From assembly GCA_002506645.1 (NCBI GenBank), contig DAXY01000059.1, positions 2,753 to 10,144 on the forward strand: 7,392 bases of DNA, given 5' to 3'. Shown here one piece after another: positions 5,553 through 7,392 of the stretch. Origin of the DNA: Vulcanisaeta distributa (GTDB lineage: Archaea; Thermoproteota; Thermoprotei; Thermoproteales; Thermocladiaceae). How positions within the stretch are numbered: the stretch's first letter is position 1; each line of letters begins with the position of its first letter. The notes under the pieces were generated by a model. That model searched no databases, had not been told where the DNA came from, and saw only the letters and a program-made list of their open reading frames with translations. The translations under genes and the position numbers were made by a program.

Positions 5553-6614
5553 ATGCTATGGCTCCTATTCACGACGGGCGCATGCAACCTAAGGTGCTCA
5601 TACTGTGGGGGATCCTTCGAGCCGCATGTCGTACCCTGGAGGATTAATTACGATACAAACAGGCTTAAGCAATTAATCGAGGAGGATAAAGATGCCGTGA
5701 TTATTTTCTACGGTGGTGAACCACTGCTTAATCCACGGTTTATCATGTGGGTCATGGATAACATCAGGGCGAGGAGGTTTGGTATACAGACCAATGGAAC
5801 CCTCATCAACCTATTGCCCAGGGATTACTGGAGAAGGATGGACGTAGTCCTACTATCAATTGACGGTAGGGAGTGGGTAACCGACGCAAGTAGGGGTAGG
5901 GGCGTCTATAGAGTCGTCGTTAACGCACTTAATTACCTAAGGAGTATTGGGGTTAGGAGGATCATAGCCAGGATGACTGTTACGGAATTGACGGACATAT
6001 ACGAGGACGTAACCCACCTGCTTGGTCTCGGCTTTGACTACGTACATTGGCAGTTAAACGTAATATGGACGAACAGGTGGGATGTGAGGAGGTGGGCAGA
6101 TAGCAATTACCTACCCGGCATTAGGAGGTTGGTTAACCTATTTCTCGAGAGCGCTATGGAGGGGAGGGTATTGGGCATAGTGCCAATACTTGGGGTACTA
6201 AGCGCATACCTGTACAGGCCTTACGAAGGCCCACCATGCGGCGCCGGTTATAGGTCCGTCGCAGTGTCAACCGACGGTAGGGTACTCGCATGCCCAATAG
6301 CGGTTAGGGAAGGGTGGGCCATCCTCGGCAATGTTAATAATGGGTTCAAACTAATGGAGGTTAAATTACCCGAGAGGTGCATGAGGTGCGAGTTCAGGCC
6401 GTACTGCGGTGGTAGATGCCTATACGCAATAATGGAGGGTGAAAACTACTGGGGCAGGGATGGCGTTGAGGATGTGGATTACGTAACCAGGGAAACAATA
6501 AGGGCAATACTATCAATAGCGCCCCAAATAAAGGAGTTAATTAATGAGGGCGTTATTAAGGAAGAAGAGTTAATTTACGACCCAGTGCTAGACTCGACGG
6601 AGGTAATACCGTGA
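5553..6614 (+). CDS. Radical SAM/SPASM-domain protein, putative peptide- or protein-modifying enzyme
   Basis: A 353-residue radical SAM enzyme. C11-x3-C15-x2-C18 at the very N-terminus binds the SAM-cleaving 4Fe-4S cluster; G-G-E-P (54-57) is the SAM methionine-binding motif, and I-Q-T-N-G-T (78-83) and L-S-I-D-G (101-105) are the usual strand ends of the barrel. The C-terminal part carries a SPASM domain: C229 with G242-x4-C247, then C276-x2-C279-x5-C285-x3-C289 with the G-G-R-C-L-Y-A signature. SPASM proteins with this layout (anSME-like, archaeal putative peptide-modifying groups) bind auxiliary clusters and usually modify peptides or proteins. The final lone cysteine of the canonical motif is absent after C289. 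No precursor peptide gene is visible nearby, so substrate and product are unknown. Start ATG 5553 has a GGTG Shine-Dalgarno. The gene ends 49 bases before the tRNA. Confidence 0.92.
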   Translation: MLWLLFTTGACNLRCSYCGGSFEPHVVPWRINYDTNRLKQLIEEDKDAVIIFYGGEPLLNPRFIMWVMDNIRARRFGIQTNGTLINLLPRDYWRRMDVVLLSIDGREWVTDASRGRGVYRVVVNALNYLRSIGVRRIIARMTVTELTDIYEDVTHLLGLGFDYVHWQLNVIWTNRWDVRRWADSNYLPGIRRLVNLFLESAMEGRVLGIVPILGVLSAYLYRPYEGPPCGAGYRSVAVSTDGRVLACPIAVREGWAILGNVNNGFKLMEVKLPERCMRCEFRPYCGGRCLYAIMEGENYWGRDGVEDVDYVTRETIRAILSIAPQIKELINEGVIKEEELIYDPVLDSTEVIP

Positions 6615-6636
6615 ACCAATAAATATGCCTAAAAAC

Positions 6637-6644
6637 AAATAAAG
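6637..6644 (+). promoter_or_regulatory. Probable TATA element of the tRNA gene
   Basis: An A-rich stretch around AAATAAAG lies 20-27 bases before the mature tRNA 5' end, the expected zone for a TATA box. Exact bounds are uncertain because the whole gap is AT-rich and the neighbouring AATTTAAG is also TATA-like but too close. Confidence 0.3.
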
Positions 6645-6749
6645 TAATTTAAGAATAGGGCTAGGCCCCGTAGCTCAGTCAGGAAGAGCGGCGGCCTTCG
6701 GAGCCGTAGGTCGTGGGTTCAAATCCCACCGGGGCCGCCAATTACTTTA
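6640..6749. repeat. Ten-base inverted repeat flanking the tRNA
   Basis: TAAAGTAATT at 6640-6649 is the exact reverse complement of AATTACTTTA at 6740-6749, which starts at the last base of the CCA end. The two arms could pair leader to trailer in the precursor RNA, separated from the acceptor stem by a 14-base 5' bulge. Chance is not excluded in AT-rich DNA. Confidence 0.4.
6664..6740 (+). tRNA. tRNA-Arg (anticodon UCG)
   Basis: A full cloverleaf of 77 bases with encoded CCA. Acceptor GGCCCCG (6664-6670) pairs with CGGGGCC (6730-6736). The D stem is GCTC/GAGC (6673-6676, 6686-6689) with G-G at 6682-6683 and A20, an arginine identity base in bacteria. The anticodon stem is GCGGC/GCCGT (6691-6695, 6703-6707, one G-U pair) around loop CTTCGGA, giving anticodon TCG at 6698-6700, which reads CGA and probably other CGN codons. 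The T stem is GTGGG/CCCAC with loop TTCAAAT. The discriminator is G6737. There is no intron, although introns are common in tRNA genes of this group. Confidence 0.98.
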
Positions 6750-6977
6750 CTGCCGTAGTTTATTATAGAATCGCCATAATTAAATGCCGGCGCGCACTCA
6801 TCGAGCCACCATATAAGGGCTTGCCATTATACTTAAATCCCATGCCCCGTGGTATTAATAGGCGATTGGAACTTCCCACGCAGCTTAAGGGCTTTTTCTA
6901 TGAAACCAATTCATCAGCAACGAGTATGTTAAGAATCCCTCATTAATTGCTTGCTGCTCCTTAGATATTATTCAATA

Positions 6978-7307
6978 TTAATACTTTACGCACAAACTTT
7001 TATCTATATTAATGTTCTTAATTACGAAATTCATAGACCTTATAATCCTCATAATCCTATCCATAGCATCCCCACTAAGGACATCGCAATTCTTTAGATA
7101 AATGTATACTCTCGACTCCCTATTAATTTCGGAGGACTTGATGTTATTGGCAATGGCCATACAACAGGGGGTCCTCGAATCCTCATCTACGATTATTACG
7201 CTATCGCCCTCAGCAATGCCAGGGTTTGAATTTAATATTAAAGGATGCTCACTTAAGCAATTGCATGGTCTTGAACAATCCCTAACAAAAACTAACCAAC
7301 AACCCAT
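6978..7307 (-). CDS. Cysteine-rich small protein of unknown function
   Basis: I do not recognise this 109-residue protein. It has eight cysteines (3, 11, 15, 17, 48, 49, 74, 106), including C-x3-C-x-C (11-17) and a C-C pair (48-49), a high count for its size. There is no signal peptide or membrane helix. G-D-S-V-I-I-V-D-E-D followed by R-T-P-C-C-M-A-I-A-N-N-I and later S-R-V-Y-I-Y-L suggests strand-loop-helix elements with the C-C pair at the start of a helix, as in metal or sulfur-handling folds; that is inference. ATG 7307 is 33 bases from the centre of a TATA-like box, giving a leader of about seven bases. The region is more AT-rich than its neighbours. The hydrophobic pattern and promoter support a real gene, though less strongly than the others. 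Confidence 0.6.
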   Translation of the reverse strand: MGCWLVFVRDCSRPCNCLSEHPLILNSNPGIAEGDSVIIVDEDSRTPCCMAIANNIKSSEINRESRVYIYLKNCDVLSGDAMDRIMRIIRSMNFVIKNINIDKSLCVKY

Positions 7308-7334
7308 GAACTAGACAAAATAGAGGGAATATGG

Positions 7335-7345
7335 ATATATTTTAA
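7335..7345 (-). promoter_or_regulatory. TATA box of the cysteine-rich protein gene
   Basis: TTAAAATATAT on the minus strand, centred at 7340, predicts transcription start near 7314 and a very short leader before ATG 7307. Confidence 0.45.
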
Positions 7346-7392
7346 GTTTTAGGATTTGATTAGTTCAATGTTTCTTAGGTTATTATGTTTCC

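Noticed and set aside
6835..6850. AAATCCCA and GCCCCGT repeats of short tRNA-Arg pieces downstream of the tRNA, possible attachment site or tRNA remnant
   Set aside because: Only 8 and 7 bases match, in the wrong order for a duplicated 3' end, and no D or anticodon arm can be folded after them.
6911..6917. Minus-strand CTGATGA as a possible box C
   Set aside because: The first base is not a purine and no box D follows.
6713..6946. Open plus-strand frame beginning inside the tRNA
   Set aside because: It starts in the T arm of tRNA-Arg and has no promoter or protein-like pattern.
6741..6977. Search of the spacer after the tRNA for genes, repeats or a terminator
   Set aside because: Only AT-rich sequence and a short T run near 6892 were seen; no supported feature.

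Overview
The window looks like chromosomal DNA of a hyperthermophilic crenarchaeon, most likely Thermoproteales of the Vulcanisaeta/Caldivirga kind. This is inferred from an archaeal-type AsnRS, an AK6/Fap7-type kinase, a DUF1512-like membrane protein found in archaea, a tRNA with archaeal leader layout, and TATA boxes centred about 24-27 bases before start codons, which implies leaderless mRNAs. Base composition is moderate and gene packing is tight. The genus was not tested by any search.

Layout. Positions 1-200 are a structured intergenic region. A minus-strand gene starts at 23 and leaves the window at the left edge; it is preceded by a strong Shine-Dalgarno, a perfect 14-bp palindrome and, further upstream on the same strand, a candidate C/D box sRNA with its own TATA box. 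On the plus strand come an ArsB/NhaD/SLC13-type ion transporter (219-1502) and a small protein of unknown function (1567-1968). The latter overlaps tail to tail with a minus-strand AK6/Fap7-type kinase (1949-2542), which forms an apparent operon with asnS, the asparaginyl-tRNA synthetase gene (2564-about 3881). Upstream of asnS, same strand, lie a one-helix membrane protein with a zinc-ribbon-like tail (3922-4251) and a DUF1512-like membrane protein (4297-5484). The DUF1512 gene is divergent from a radical SAM/SPASM protein (5553-6614), and one AT-rich box at 5503-5514 can serve as TATA element for both. Then follow tRNA-Arg(UCG) (6664-6740, CCA encoded), a 237-base AT-rich stretch (6741-6977) in which I see no gene, and a minus-strand cysteine-rich small protein (6978-7307) with a promoter near the right edge.

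How the genes relate. AsnRS (charging), the AK6/Fap7-type kinase (small-subunit maturation in studied homologues), tRNA-Arg and possibly the C/D sRNA (rRNA methylation) all belong to translation and ribosome assembly. The transporter, the two membrane proteins and the radical SAM enzyme have no visible common pathway.

The most notable points are: the 5' end of asnS, where a well-placed leaderless GTG start is one base out of frame with the conserved N-terminus and two homopolymers lie between; the candidate C/D sRNA; the bidirectional TATA box; an AK6/Fap7 homologue whose Walker B-like motif lacks the usual histidine; and the orphan radical SAM/SPASM enzyme.
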